Shown piece after piece: positions 16,999-25,582 of a stretch of DNA of 64,000 nucleotides (positions within the stretch are counted from its first letter, which is position 1; the number at the start of each line of letters is the position of its first letter). Position numbers and translations under genes: made by a program. Origin of the DNA: Streptomyces gobiensis. GTDB lineage: Bacteria > Actinomycetota > Actinomycetes > Streptomycetales > Streptomycetaceae. The stretch is taken from contig NZ_CP086120.1 in NCBI RefSeq assembly GCF_021216675.1, positions 1,550,001 to 1,614,000 on the forward strand, in the 5' to 3' direction. Below the pieces are notes generated by a model. That model was not told where the DNA came from. It made no database searches and was given only the letters and a program-made list of their open reading frames with translations.

Positions 16999-17595
16999 TT
17001 AAACGGGCGGTATCCGCCAGTTCCACTCCACCACGGGCGGACGCGACGCCATCCCCGCACGGCCGGTGGCCCAGCGCAGCACCTGCCATGGGCTGTCGGC
17101 TCCCACCTCGGCTTCCGGCAGCAGCCGGGCGAGGAGCCAGCGGCAGGTATCCGGTGGAGCGTCAAAGGGAACGCCCAGGGACGCGGTGATGTCGTCGGTG
17201 TGCAGCAGTGTTTCGGCGGCACCGAGGGCGATCAGGCTCTCGGGGTCGGTCATGCCCGCCGGATGGTAGGCCCGGGTGGACTCCGCCACGGTGGCTCCCA
17301 CCGTGGCGAGCAGCTGACCGCCGGCCAGGATCACCTCGGTGAGCTGCTCAGGTGAGGCGTCCTCTTCGGCGCGCACCAGAAAGGCGAGACGTTCAGTGGC
17401 CTGCCGGGCGAGGGAGGCGGCGTACCAGATGAGATTGTCGGCAATGTGTTCGGCAGCGGCCCGGCAGTCGTTCTCCAGCCCTCGTGCCCGCACGCCCCAG
17501 TCGCGCGCCGTGGCGCCGCGCAGGGTCTGGACGCTAGTCTCCACCGCGGCCAGCAGTTGCTCGGCGGGGGCCACCCGGCCGGACTGCTCGGTCAT
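16999..17595 (-). CDS. MDMPI_N/DinB-like protein (maleylpyruvate isomerase N-terminal family)
   Basis: 198 residues from ATG 17595, with GAGGAG 8-9 nt upstream. The helical-bundle pattern of the mycothiol-dependent maleylpyruvate isomerase N-terminal/DinB family is visible: WGVRARGLENDCRAAAEHIADNL near residue 33 and ETLLHTDDITASLGVPF near 130. Some members use mycothiol as a thiol cofactor, but this one is not assignable to a reaction. A strong hairpin lies in its 5' region at 17641-17686. Confidence 0.7.
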   Translation of the reverse strand: MTEQSGRVAPAEQLLAAVETSVQTLRGATARDWGVRARGLENDCRAAAEHIADNLIWYAASLARQATERLAFLVRAEEDASPEQLTEVILAGGQLLATVGATVAESTRAYHPAGMTDPESLIALGAAETLLHTDDITASLGVPFDAPPDTCRWLLARLLPEAEVGADSPWQVLRWATGRAGMASRPPVVEWNWRIPPV

Positions 17596-17640
17596 CCAGG
17601 AACTCCTCGCCAGTCCGACAACCAGAGCCGGAACCAGAGC

Positions 17641-17686
17641 CGGGAACGGCCCCAGAGAGTCAGGCCTCTCTCCAGGGCCGTTCCCG
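17641..17686 (-). terminator. Strong stem-loop upstream of the MDMPI_N gene
   Basis: Arms CGGGAACGGCCC and GGGCCGTTCCCG (12 bp, perfect), with an inner AGAGAG/CTCTCT stem and loop TCAGGC. It lies 46-91 bp upstream of the MDMPI_N start on the same strand, so it could be a 5'-leader structure, an attenuator, or a terminator against read-through from the agmatinase gene. Confidence 0.6.
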
Positions 17687-18035
17687 CAGAGGTGTCGCGC
17701 TGGTGGCACAGGCGGACCAGCACCCCCCACAGGGCCAGCACCGCCGCCTAGCGACTCGACACCCCGTCCCGCGGGTTGCGAACTGAGTCTGTCGAGAATC
17801 TCCACGTCTCGCACATCGACCGAACAGAATCAGTAACGTTGCGTATTAAATAAGTGGCAGGAAGTGATGCGCTGAGGCCAGCGTGGCATATCCGGAGACC
17901 CACGCCCACCAGCACTGTTCCTCCGCCACCGCCCCGCCGTGTGCGTTACGTGATGTCAACAGGGGGATACGAGCCGCATCGAACACGGCTGGAAACAGTC
18001 GGAGACGTTGCCGAAATCGACCGGTTCGCTGGCTG
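17687..18035. other. Gene-free stretch between the hairpin and the agmatinase 3' region
   Basis: About 350 bp with no convincing coding sequence on either strand. It includes a more AT-rich patch near 17835-17860. A 27-codon open frame (17953-18036, +) has no ribosome-binding site and is not called. Confidence 0.5.
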
Positions 18036-18091
18036 ACTACCGGCGCTGCCTGGCGGCAGCACTGTAACTACCGGCGCTGCCTGGCGGCAGC
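18036..18091. repeat. Tandem 25-bp duplication with hairpins at the agmatinase 3' end
   Basis: ACTACCGGCGCTGCCTGGCG and the following GCAGC occur at 18036-18060 and again at 18067-18091. Each copy can fold as CGCTGCC-TGGC-GGCAGCG (7-bp stem). The second copy contains the last codons and stop of agmatinase, so the terminal 25 bp of the gene have been duplicated downstream. Confidence 0.8.
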
Positions 18092-19057
18092 GACCTGCCG
18101 GGACATGATCGTGGTCAGCTCGTACGCGGTGTGGGATGCCGCCACCGAGGTGATCTCGGCGTGATCGTACGCCGGGGCGACCTCCACCAGGTCGGCGGAG
18201 ACCAGGTGGCAGTCCGCCAGCCCACGCAGGATCTCCAGCAGCTCGCGCGAGGTGAGCCCGCCCGCCTCGGGGGTGCCGGTGCCGGGTGCGTGGGCCGGGT
18301 CCAGCACATCGATGTCGATAGATATATAGAGCGGCCGGTCACCGATACGCTGCCGGAGCTGGTCGGCCACCTCGTCCACACCCCGGCGCATGACATCGGC
18401 CGAGGTGACGATGCCAAAGCCCATCTTCTCGTCGTCGTCCAGATCCTTCTTGCCGTACAGCGGACCACGGGTGCCCACGTGGGAGAGGGCGGAGGTGTCC
18501 AGGATGCCCTCCTCGACCGCGCGCCGGAACGGCGTGCCATGGGTGTACTCCGCGCCGAAGTAGGTGTCCCAGGTGTCCAGATGGGCGTCGAAGTGCAGCA
18601 GCGCGACCGGGCCGTGCTTACGGGCCACCGAGCGCAGCAGCGGCAGCGCGATGGTGTGGTCACCGCCGAGGGTCATCATCCGGGCACCGCTGTCCAGGAT
18701 GTCGTCCGCCGCGGCCTGCACCGTCTCGACGGCCTCATCGATGTTGAACGGATTCGCAGCGATGTCCCCCGCGTCCGCGACCTGGGCGAGCGCGAAGGGA
18801 GAAGCGTCCTGCGCCGGGTTGTACGGGCGCAGCAGCCGGGAAGCCTCCCGGATGGCGTTGCCGCCGAACCGGGCCCCCGGCCGGTAGGAGACGCCCGTGT
18901 CGAAGGGCACACCGACCACCGCGACGTCCGCCCTGCCGACCTCATCGAGGCGGGGCAGCCGGGCAAAGGTCGCCGGACCGGCGTAGCGCGGGATACGGGA
19001 GGAGTCGACGGGGCCGACCGGACCGCTGGGCTGCTGGGGGATGGTCTCGCTGCACAT
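18068..19057 (-). CDS. speB: Agmatinase (ureohydrolase family)
   Basis: 329 residues from ATG 19057; a GTG at 19093 would add 12 residues. All Mn-binding ureohydrolase motifs are present: [19 protein letters not shown] and [22 protein letters not shown]. Agmatinase converts agmatine to putrescine and urea in the cytoplasm; arginase or guanidinobutyrase activity cannot be excluded from sequence alone. It is divergent from the conserved protein at 19172. Its 3' end is duplicated in tandem just downstream. Confidence 0.9.
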   Translation of the reverse strand: MCSETIPQQPSGPVGPVDSSRIPRYAGPATFARLPRLDEVGRADVAVVGVPFDTGVSYRPGARFGGNAIREASRLLRPYNPAQDASPFALAQVADAGDIAANPFNIDEAVETVQAAADDILDSGARMMTLGGDHTIALPLLRSVARKHGPVALLHFDAHLDTWDTYFGAEYTHGTPFRRAVEEGILDTSALSHVGTRGPLYGKKDLDDDEKMGFGIVTSADVMRRGVDEVADQLRQRIGDRPLYISIDIDVLDPAHAPGTGTPEAGGLTSRELLEILRGLADCHLVSADLVEVAPAYDHAEITSVAASHTAYELTTIMSRQVAAARQRR

Positions 19058-19171
19058 ACGCTCGAGCGTAGGCAGCGACGGGGTCACCACCACATGGACG
19101 TTTCTGAGCGGGCGGGCGCCACCTTTTGGACACTGCGTCCATCTACTGCTCGTACGAGCGACAATGACCCT

Positions 19172-19972
19172 ATGTCTCTGCCCTCAACATCCTCAGCGCC
19201 GTCCCGCCCGGAGCTCATAGAGCACCTCGTAAGCACCAGGATCGCCGGGGATGTCGCCACCCCGCGGGACAACAACCTCGCCCACTACCGCAAGCTCGCC
19301 AATGGCGACCGGCACTACTGGCTCGGTCTGGAGCTGGGCGACCGGTGGACCGATGAGCAGGACGTACTGGCCGTGATGGCCGAGCGCTGCGGGGTCGCCG
19401 ACGACCCCGACCACCGCTTGGGGCAGGACACCATCGACCCCGGCCTGACCGTCGACGCCCTTGACCGGGCCGCGGTCCGGCTGCGCAAGGCGGCCGACGA
19501 CAGACAGCGGGTGCTGTTCGCCACCGGCCACCCGGGTGGGCTGCTGGATGTCCACAGCGGCGTCGCAGCCGCGCTGCGCGCCGCCGGGTGCGAGATCGTC
19601 CGTATCCCGCTGGGGCTCACCGCCGACCAGGGCGTGGTCGTGCAGCTCGCCGATGTCGCGATGCATGAACGGGGGGCGACGCTGTGGCACACGCACTCCC
19701 CGGAGCCGATGAAGGAAATCCTCGACGCGCTTCAGCGGGAGGGCGAGCCGCTGCCCGACCTGGTCTTCGCCGACCACGGCTGGGCGGGCTGTGCCGGGCA
19801 GCGCGGGATCGACACGATCGGCTTCGCCGACTCCAATGATCCGGCGCTCTTCCTGGCCGAGGCGGAGGGGACGCTGGCGGTGACTGTTCCGCTGGACGAC
19901 CATGTGCTCAACCCGCGCTACTACGAGCCGATGACGGCCTACCTGCTGGCCACGGCGGGGCTGACCAGCTAG
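19172..19972 (+). CDS. Conserved actinobacterial protein, possible phosphatase
   Basis: 266 residues from ATG 19172; no strong SD is seen. The sequence is soluble, with [47 protein letters not shown] and [17 protein letters not shown]; the clustered His/Asp residues (TGHPGG, HTHSP, ADHGW) suggest a metal-dependent active site. I recall close homologues being labelled phosphatase in Streptomyces genomes but see no named phosphatase motif. It is divergent from agmatinase and followed by a repeat block. Confidence 0.55.
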   Translation: MSLPSTSSAPSRPELIEHLVSTRIAGDVATPRDNNLAHYRKLANGDRHYWLGLELGDRWTDEQDVLAVMAERCGVADDPDHRLGQDTIDPGLTVDALDRAAVRLRKAADDRQRVLFATGHPGGLLDVHSGVAAALRAAGCEIVRIPLGLTADQGVVVQLADVAMHERGATLWHTHSPEPMKEILDALQREGEPLPDLVFADHGWAGCAGQRGIDTIGFADSNDPALFLAEAEGTLAVTVPLDDHVLNPRYYEPMTAYLLATAGLTS

Positions 19973-19984
19973 CTCTGCACCGCC

Positions 19985-20395
19985 ATCAGCCGACACGCGG
20001 CTCCGCCGCGTGCCGGGGGTTCCGCCCCGGCTGCGAGCGCGCCGTGGTGAGTGTCCCCGTATCCCGCCCCTTCCCGGTTGTGCCGATATGCGGCTCCGCC
20101 GTGTGGCGGGGCTTCGCCCGGTTGCGGGGGTGCCGGGCTGTGGGTTTCCCCATATCCCGCCCCTTCCCGGCAGTACCGATATGCGGCTCCGCCGCGTGGC
20201 GGGGCTTCGCCCCGGGGCCCCGGGGGTGGCCGGGTGCGGGCCGGTGGCCGGGTGTTGTGCCCACCCTCCCCCATAGCCTTAAGGGCATGGGGGGACCCCC
20301 ATCGCCCCTCGGGCGGCCCGAGTGCCCACAACACCTCGGGGGTCTGGGGGCGTCAGCCCACAGTTTCGGGAAGGGAGGGTTAGGGGAATAGCCCC
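19985..20395. repeat. Dispersed modular GC-rich repeat, copy B
   Basis: Same orientation and module order as copy A, but the GCCGCGTGGCGGGGCTTCGC module occurs about three times in succession (near 20000, 20090 and 20180), followed by the GTTGTGCCCACC/GTGCCCACAACAC pair, GGGGGTCTGGGGGCG and TTTCGGGAAGGGAGGG. This is internal amplification of one module. Confidence 0.85.
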
Positions 20396-20411
20396 CGGCC
20401 GGGAACAGATG

Positions 20412-20454
20412 GGCGGCCCGGGATCGCGCGCCACCAAACGCGATCCGGGCCGCC
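20412..20454 (-). terminator. Hairpin downstream of the universal stress protein gene
   Basis: Arms GGCGGCCCGGGATCGCG and CGCGATCCGGGCCGCC pair apart from one bulged base, with a loop of about 10 nt. It lies 190 bp past the stress-protein stop on the minus strand and next to repeat copy B. The 20455-20643 stretch holds nothing else I can support. Confidence 0.55.
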
Positions 20455-20643
20455 TCCCCTGTGCCGACGTCGCCCATCACGCCGGCAGTGGGCTGCCTGA
20501 AGGGGACCGTCACCTCCCGTTCGGCAGCACGCTGCCAGCTATATGCCCAGCGCCGGCACACAATGCACCAGCTACTGGCGGGTAGATTAATCGATTCCCT
20601 TACGCCCAGGGGAAGTTGGGCCGAATCCGCCGAGTCAGCCGAA

Positions 20644-21165
20644 TCAGGGGATGACGACCACGGGACGCTGGGCGCGGCGGGCGAGACGGCCCGCCACCGA
20701 GCCGAAGATCCGGCCGACCAGGCCATGCGTGGAGCCGACCACAATGGCGTCGGCCTCGTACTCCCGGCCGACCTCCTCCAGCTCATGGCAGATGTCGCCG
20801 CCCCGCTCCACGAGGATCCACGGCACCTCGGCCAGATAGTCCGCGCAGGCCAGCTCCAGGCCCAGCACCTCGGTGCGGTGGTCCGGCACATCGACAAAGA
20901 CCGGCGGCTCGCAGCCCGCCCAGACGGTCGTGGGCAGCCGGTTGGCGACATGGACGATGATCAGGCCCGAGCCGGAGCGCCGGGCCATGCCGATGGCATA
21001 GGCGAGCGCCCGCTCGCTCGACATCGATCCGTCAAAGCCGATCACGACGCCATGCTGAAAGGCGGGATCGCAGGAGTGGCGGGCGTCTTCCGCCGTCTCG
21101 GGGATCGCCGAGGGATCGGCGACCTGCTTGCGGTCCGCTGGTTCGGGGATCTCGTGTCCGGCCAT
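20644..21165 (-). CDS. Universal stress protein (UspA family)
   Basis: 173 residues. The UspA fold is shown by VVIGFDGSMSSERALAYAI, ACADYLAEVPWILVERGGDI and the ATP-binding segment IVVGSTHGLVGRIFGSVAGRLARRAQRPVVVIP (given in pieces: VVGSTHGLVGRIFGSV, AGRLARRAQRPVVV). There is a 35-residue acidic N-terminal extension before the domain. Such proteins bind ATP and respond to starvation and redox stress. It is divergent from a small membrane-protein gene. Confidence 0.88.
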   Translation of the reverse strand: MAGHEIPEPADRKQVADPSAIPETAEDARHSCDPAFQHGVVIGFDGSMSSERALAYAIGMARRSGSGLIIVHVANRLPTTVWAGCEPPVFVDVPDHRTEVLGLELACADYLAEVPWILVERGGDICHELEEVGREYEADAIVVGSTHGLVGRIFGSVAGRLARRAQRPVVVIP

Positions 21166-21419
21166 TGGCGTCTCGGCGGGGAGTCCTCTTACGGAGGGAA
21201 CGACGGATAACGGATAGTTGCGAGCTCAATAAAACGTCTGGGAAACGTCTTCCCAACGCCCTTACCCCAAGGGTAAGGCGCTACACACCCCGTGCCCAGA
21301 GGTTGATGCCGCAGCATGCCGGAGCGTGGCGCGTAGCGCAATGCCGCCTGGTCGCGCCCATGAGCGCTGATGCGCCCCCTGGGGGTGACCTGAGGGGCAG
21401 GTGCGGCGTTGGACAGGGT

Positions 21420-21782
21420 ATGTCCGGCCCTCCGTCCGTCTCCGGCGCCCACGGCCGTCGGCACGCTGAGCGTCCCCAGCCGTCGGCGGGGAGGTCCGAT
21501 ACCGCTCGGCGTCCCGGCACGAGCGATCAGGTGGCGGAAGTGGTCCGCTGGGGTGCCTTCAGCTGCGCCCTGGTGCCGGTCGTCCTCTTCATCTGCGGCT
21601 CCTCACCCGGTGGCGCCCTCGGCACGGCGTTCGGGCTGGCGGTCGTCACCGCGGTCTGCCGGGCGCTGCTGCGGCGGGCGGAGCGTGTCTCCGTGCGGCT
21701 GGCGGCGGAGCGGGCAGGCGGCTCACACCGTGCCCGCACTGGCGCACGCCCAGGCGGGGGCGGGCGACATGGACGCGACTAG
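21420..21782 (+). CDS. Small membrane protein
   Basis: 120 residues from ATG 21420 (GGACAGGG upstream); ATG 21360 is an alternative. A polar leader is followed by two hydrophobic segments (FSCALVPVVLFICGSS and ALGTAFGLAVVTAVCRALL, about residues 46-85) and a basic tail rich in Arg/Gly. No family recognised. It lies between the stress-protein gene and the adpA leader. Confidence 0.45.
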   Translation: MSGPPSVSGAHGRRHAERPQPSAGRSDTARRPGTSDQVAEVVRWGAFSCALVPVVLFICGSSPGGALGTAFGLAVVTAVCRALLRRAERVSVRLAAERAGGSHRARTGARPGGGGRHGRD

Positions 21783-22170
21783 CGCGGGACCAACGGCCCG
21801 GGCGTACGCTCGGGTATGAACGGGTCGCACATCTGATCCGGCATTCTTTTCGGCCAACTTGCAACCGTGGTACACACCTTGCCAGAGGCGACCCACAACA
21901 CCCGTCTCACCTGGGCGGAAAGGAGCACTGCGGGCGTGTGCACCCTACGGGTAAGGGGCAGTGGGGCTAGGCGTACTTCCCAGCGGCGCCGACGAGTGGA
22001 ACGCTTCGTGATCGAATGCTTTACGCCAAGTTGTCTTGTCGACATAGCGCTGAGTGTTGAAGTTGTCCCGTCAGCCTCATTCGACGCAGTAGATTCGATC
22101 TTGGCAAAACCACGGCGGGGGAAACCGTGCAGTACCGAGAGGAAGCGACCACTGAGGGGGGCTTAGAAGC
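21783..22170. other. adpA upstream region (long leader, no gene)
   Basis: 388 bp with no coding sequence. adpA orthologues have long, heavily regulated upstream regions. I looked for the AdpA consensus TGGCSNGWWY; TGGCGTAAAG (complement of 22019-22028) and TGGCCGAAAA come close but mismatch at two positions each, so no operator is called. Confidence 0.5.
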
Positions 22171-23391
22171 ATGAGCCAGGACCCAACGCACGGCCCCGCG
22201 TCCATCCGAAAGCTGGCAGCGCGCCGCCGCCGCGAGATCGTTGCGGTGCTGCTCTTCGGAGGAGGCCCAATTTTCGAGAGCTCGATTCCGCTCTCCGTTT
22301 TTGGAATCGACCGGCAGGACGCCGGTGTCCCCCGCTACCGCCTGTTGGTGTGTGCGGGCGAGGACGGCCCTCTGCGCACCACCGGCGGGCTGGAACTGAC
22401 CGCGCCATACGGACTGGACGCGATCTCCCGGGCGGGTACGGTCGTCGTCCCCGCCTGGCGCTCCATCACCCAGCCGCCACCGCCCGCCGCGCTTGACGCG
22501 TTGCGACGGGCGCACCAGGAAGGAGCCCGGGTGATCGGCCTGTGCACCGGCGCCTTCGTACTCGCCGCGGCCGGGCTGCTGGACGGCCGTCCAGCGACCA
22601 CACACTGGATGTACGCGCCAACGCTCGCCAAGCGCTATCCGGCTGTCCATGTCGATCCCCGAGAGCTCTTCGTGGACGACGGTGACATCCTCACCTCGGC
22701 AGGCACCGCGGCCGGTATCGACCTGTGTCTGCATGTCGTGCGCACCGATCACGGCGCCGAGGCCGCCGGCTCGCTGGCCCGCAGGCTGGTCGTGCCGCCA
22801 CGGCGGGGGAACGGCACCGATGTGGGGCAGATGCGTCACTTGGACCGTTCTTTACCAGAGGAGATCGGTACCGACCCGCTCGCCGAGGTCGTCGCCTGGG
22901 CTCTGGAGCACCTCCACGAGCAGTTCGATGTGGAGACGCTCGCCGCCCGCGCGTATATGAGCCGCCGGACCTTCGACCGCCGGTTCCGCTCGCTGACGGG
23001 CAGCGCGCCGCTGCAGTGGCTGATCACCCAGCGGGTGCTTCAGGCACAACGGCTGCTGGAGACCTCTGACTACTCCGTCGATGAGGTCGCCGGGCGCTGT
23101 GGCTTCCGCTCGCCGGTCGCCCTGCGCGGCCACTTCCGGCGGCAGCTCGGGGTCTCCCCGGCCGCGTACCGGGCCGCCTACCGGGCGCGCAGGCCGGACG
23201 GGACGGGCGGGGACCCCATGGACGGCCTGGAGGGCGGACCACCGGGCGAGTGCCGGGTCCCTTCCGCGCGGACGGAGGCGGCGTCCCACAATTCCGGACT
23301 GATAACCGCACCCGCGACCGAGCCGGGTAAACCGGAGGCTGATGTGTACATCCCCAGGCTGCCCGGTCAGCGTAGACGCACTTCGCCGTGA
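22171..23391 (+). CDS. adpA: AdpA, central developmental regulator (DJ-1/PfpI plus AraC HTH)
   Basis: 406 residues. The N-terminal ThiJ/PfpI-like dimerisation domain (about 25-220) has IVAVLLFGGGPIFESSIPLS and GLCTGAFVLAAAGLLDGRP. The C-terminal AraC-type double HTH (about 235-335) has LAARAYMSRRTFDRRFRS and VDEVAGRCGFRSPVALRGHF. The sequence is recognisably AdpA, which activates hundreds of genes for aerial growth, secreted enzymes and antibiotics. Codon 228 (22852-22854) is TTA, lying in the linker between domains, so translation should depend on the bldA leucyl-tRNA. Oligoribonuclease follows 19 bp downstream, as in known adpA-ornA loci. Confidence 0.96.
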   Translation: MSQDPTHGPASIRKLAARRRREIVAVLLFGGGPIFESSIPLSVFGIDRQDAGVPRYRLLVCAGEDGPLRTTGGLELTAPYGLDAISRAGTVVVPAWRSITQPPPPAALDALRRAHQEGARVIGLCTGAFVLAAAGLLDGRPATTHWMYAPTLAKRYPAVHVDPRELFVDDGDILTSAGTAAGIDLCLHVVRTDHGAEAAGSLARRLVVPPRRGNGTDVGQMRHLDRSLPEEIGTDPLAEVVAWALEHLHEQFDVETLAARAYMSRRTFDRRFRSLTGSAPLQWLITQRVLQAQRLLETSDYSVDEVAGRCGFRSPVALRGHFRRQLGVSPAAYRAAYRARRPDGTGGDPMDGLEGGPPGECRVPSARTEAASHNSGLITAPATEPGKPEADVYIPRLPGQRRRTSP

Positions 23392-23410
23392 GCGACGTAG
23401 GGTGACTCGC

Positions 23411-24022
23411 ATGAACGATCGCATGGTGTGGATCGACTGCGAGATGACCGGTCTCTCGCTGTCCGACGACGCGCTCATCGAGGTGGCCGCGCTGGTCACA
23501 GACTCGGAGCTGCAGATCCTCGGCGAGGGGGTGGATATTGTGATCCGCCCGCCCGCCGAGGCCCTGGCCAGCATGCCCGAGGTGGTGCGCGAGATGCACA
23601 CCGCCTCCGGGCTGCTCGCCGAGCTGGATGCAGGAACCACCCTGGCGGATGCCGAGCAGCAGGTCCTTGCATATGTGAAGAAGCATGTCCCGGAGCCGGG
23701 CAGGGCGCCGCTGTGCGGGAACTCGGTCTCCACCGACCGTGGCTTCCTGCTGCGGGACATGCCGACCCTGGAGGATTACCTCCACTACCGGATTGTGGAT
23801 GTCTCCTCGATCAAGGAACTGGCCCGCCGCTGGTATCCGCGGGCCTACTTCAACAGCCCGGAGAAGTGCGGCAACCACCGTGCGCTCGCTGACATCCGGG
23901 AGTCCATCGCCGAGCTGCGTTACTACCGCGAGGCGGTCTTTGTGCCGCAGCCCGGCCCGGACTCGGACACCGCGAAGAGCATCGCGGCCAAGCATGTCCT
24001 TCCAGCGGAACCGACTGCCTGA
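23411..24022 (+). CDS. orn: Oligoribonuclease
   Basis: 203 residues from ATG 23411 (AGGGTG upstream). DEDD exonuclease motifs are intact: VWIDCEMTGL (DxE), LCGNSVSTDRGFL and HRALADIRESI. Orn degrades 2-5 nt RNAs and, in other bacteria, pGpG from cyclic-di-GMP turnover. It is co-directional with adpA, and loss of the S. griseus homologue blocks aerial growth. A tRNA-His gene follows. Confidence 0.95.
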   Translation: MNDRMVWIDCEMTGLSLSDDALIEVAALVTDSELQILGEGVDIVIRPPAEALASMPEVVREMHTASGLLAELDAGTTLADAEQQVLAYVKKHVPEPGRAPLCGNSVSTDRGFLLRDMPTLEDYLHYRIVDVSSIKELARRWYPRAYFNSPEKCGNHRALADIRESIAELRYYREAVFVPQPGPDSDTAKSIAAKHVLPAEPTA

Positions 24023-24103
24023 AAAGGCGTGCGCAAGCACCCTCGCTGACCCTGTACACTCGTATCCGGCCGGTGCGGGAAGCACTCTCAAGCACCGGTC
24101 ATG

Positions 24104-24176
24104 GTGGGTGTAGCTCAGTTGGTAGAGCACCTGGTTGTGGTCCAGGTGGCCGCGGGTTCAAGTCCCGTCACTCACC
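24104..24176 (+). tRNA. tRNA-His (GTG)
   Basis: A cloverleaf folds with acceptor GTGGGTG/CACTCAC (one G-U pair), D-arm TAGCTCAGTTGGTAGAGCA, anticodon arm CCTGG-TTGTGGT-CCAGG giving anticodon GTG, and T-arm with GGTTCAAGTCC. A G at 24103 can supply position -1, which tRNA-His needs, pairing opposite discriminator C at 24176. Confidence 0.95.
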
Positions 24177-24186
24177 CTGAAAGATC

Positions 24187-24218
24187 AAGGCCCGGCCTGC
24201 GAAATCAGGCCGGGCCTT
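24187..24218 (+). terminator. Terminator after tRNA-His
   Basis: Perfect 13-bp arms AAGGCCCGGCCTG and CAGGCCGGGCCTT around CGAAAT, starting 11 bp after the tRNA end. Confidence 0.85.
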
Positions 24219-24350
24219 CGTCATGCCCGGGCGCGTGGGAGCACCACGGGAACACGACGCGCACAGTAGGTCGCCATGGGCTCAGCGCACGCCGCTTAGG
24301 GGATCCAGCTCTGGACAGTTCTTCTAACCCGTGGGTAGCTTGACCACTGA

Positions 24351-24362
24351 GCAAGCGCTTAG
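24351..24362. promoter_or_regulatory. Possible operator upstream of acyl-CoA dehydrogenase
   Basis: GAGCAAGCGCTTAG has an 8-bp palindromic core (AAGCGCTT at 24353-24360), about 35 bp before the start codon. TetR-type lipid-metabolism regulators use similar short palindromes, but no regulator gene is adjacent. Confidence 0.3.
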
Positions 24363-24393
24363 ACGAGAGCGGTACCAGCCCAGGGAGGCGTGC

Positions 24394-25551
24394 ATGCGTC
24401 GCACGGTGTTCAACGAGGACCATGAAGTGTTCCGGCAGACCATCCGTGAGTTCATCGCCTCCGAGGTCGTGCCGTACTACCACGAATGGGAGCAACAGGG
24501 CTTCGTCCCCAGGGACTTCTACAAGAAGCTGGGCGAGATGGGCGTCTTCGGCATCGAGGTGCCCGAGGAGTACGGCGGCGCGGGGCAGCACGATTTCAAG
24601 TTCATTGCGGTGATCACTGAGGAGTGCGCCCGCGCCGGGGTCAGCTTCGGCGGCTCCAGCGTGCACACCGGGCTGTGCCTGCCCTATCTCCTCGCGTATG
24701 CCACCGAGGAGCAGAAACGGCGCTGGCTGCCGCCCTTTGTCTCCGGCGACATGATGACCGCCATCGCCATGACCGAGCCCGGCACCGGCTCGGATCTGGC
24801 CGGGATGAAGACCACGGCCAGGCTCTCCGAGGACGGCACGCACTACATCCTCAACGGCGCCAAGACCTTTATCACCGGCGGAGTGCAGGCGGACAGGGTG
24901 CTGGTCTGCTGCCGCACCGCGCCGCCCACCCTGGAGGACCGGCGCGGCGGGATCTCCATTCTGGTCGTGGACACCAAGAGCGAGGGCTATGTGGTCGGGC
25001 GTACGCTCGACAAGCTCGGCCTGAAGACCTCTGACACCGCGGAGCTCTCCTTCACCGATGTCAAGGTGCCAGTCGAGGACCTGCTGGGCGAGGAGGGCAA
25101 GGGCTTTGAGTACCTCTCCCACAATCTGCCGCAGGAGCGGCTCGGCATCGCGGTGGGCGCCTACGCACAGGCGGCGGCCGCGGTGCGGTTCGCCCAGGAG
25201 TACGTCCAGGACCGTACCGTCTTCGGTAAGTCCGTGGCGTCCTTCCAGAACACCAAGTTTGTGCTCGCCGACTGCAGGTCGGATGTGGACGCCATGCAGG
25301 CCGTGGTCGACCGCGCCCTGGAGGCGCATGACGCGGGCGAGCTGAGCGGCGCCGACGCCGCCTCGGTCAAGCTCTTCACCACCGAGACCGCGGCCAAGGT
25401 CATCGACAAGTGCCTGCAACTGCACGGTGGCTATGGCTATATGCGCGAATACCCCATCGCCCGGCTCTACGCCGACACCCGGGTCACCCGTATCTACGGC
25501 GGTACCAGCGAGGTCATGCGGTCCATCATCGCTAAGTCCATGGGCCTCTGA
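24394..25551 (+). CDS. Acyl-CoA dehydrogenase
   Basis: 385 residues from ATG 24394 (AGGGAGG upstream). Family signatures: AIAMTEPGTGSDLAGMKTTA (FAD side), YILNGAKTFITGG, RTVFGKSVASFQNTKF, LHGGYGYMREYPIARLYADTR and YGGTSEVMRSIIAK, where Glu of TSE is at the catalytic-base position. It oxidises an acyl-CoA to the trans-2-enoyl-CoA with FAD, passing electrons to ETF. A TesB thioesterase gene follows after 31 bp, suggesting an acyl-CoA-handling pair. Chain-length preference is not inferable. Confidence 0.92.
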   Translation: MRRTVFNEDHEVFRQTIREFIASEVVPYYHEWEQQGFVPRDFYKKLGEMGVFGIEVPEEYGGAGQHDFKFIAVITEECARAGVSFGGSSVHTGLCLPYLLAYATEEQKRRWLPPFVSGDMMTAIAMTEPGTGSDLAGMKTTARLSEDGTHYILNGAKTFITGGVQADRVLVCCRTAPPTLEDRRGGISILVVDTKSEGYVVGRTLDKLGLKTSDTAELSFTDVKVPVEDLLGEEGKGFEYLSHNLPQERLGIAVGAYAQAAAAVRFAQEYVQDRTVFGKSVASFQNTKFVLADCRSDVDAMQAVVDRALEAHDAGELSGADAASVKLFTTETAAKVIDKCLQLHGGYGYMREYPIARLYADTRVTRIYGGTSEVMRSIIAKSMGL

Positions 25552-25582
25552 GGCAACTGACCGAACTGAATATCGTTGAACC

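Noticed and set aside
17953..18036. 27-codon frame beginning MSTGGYEPHRTRLETVGDVA
   Set aside because: No ribosome-binding site, no recognised relatives, and it ends in the duplicated agmatinase tail; could be real but unsupported.
18131..19171. Long in-frame extension upstream of the conserved protein at 19172
   Set aside because: It runs antisense through agmatinase, which has complete metal-binding motifs on the other strand.
21820..22170. AdpA self-binding sites upstream of adpA
   Set aside because: Best candidates differ from TGGCSNGWWY at two positions each, close to chance for this base composition.
24104..24218. Attachment site of an integrative element at tRNA-His
   Set aside because: No integrase and no repeated tRNA 3' segment is visible downstream; ordinary terminator and core genes follow.
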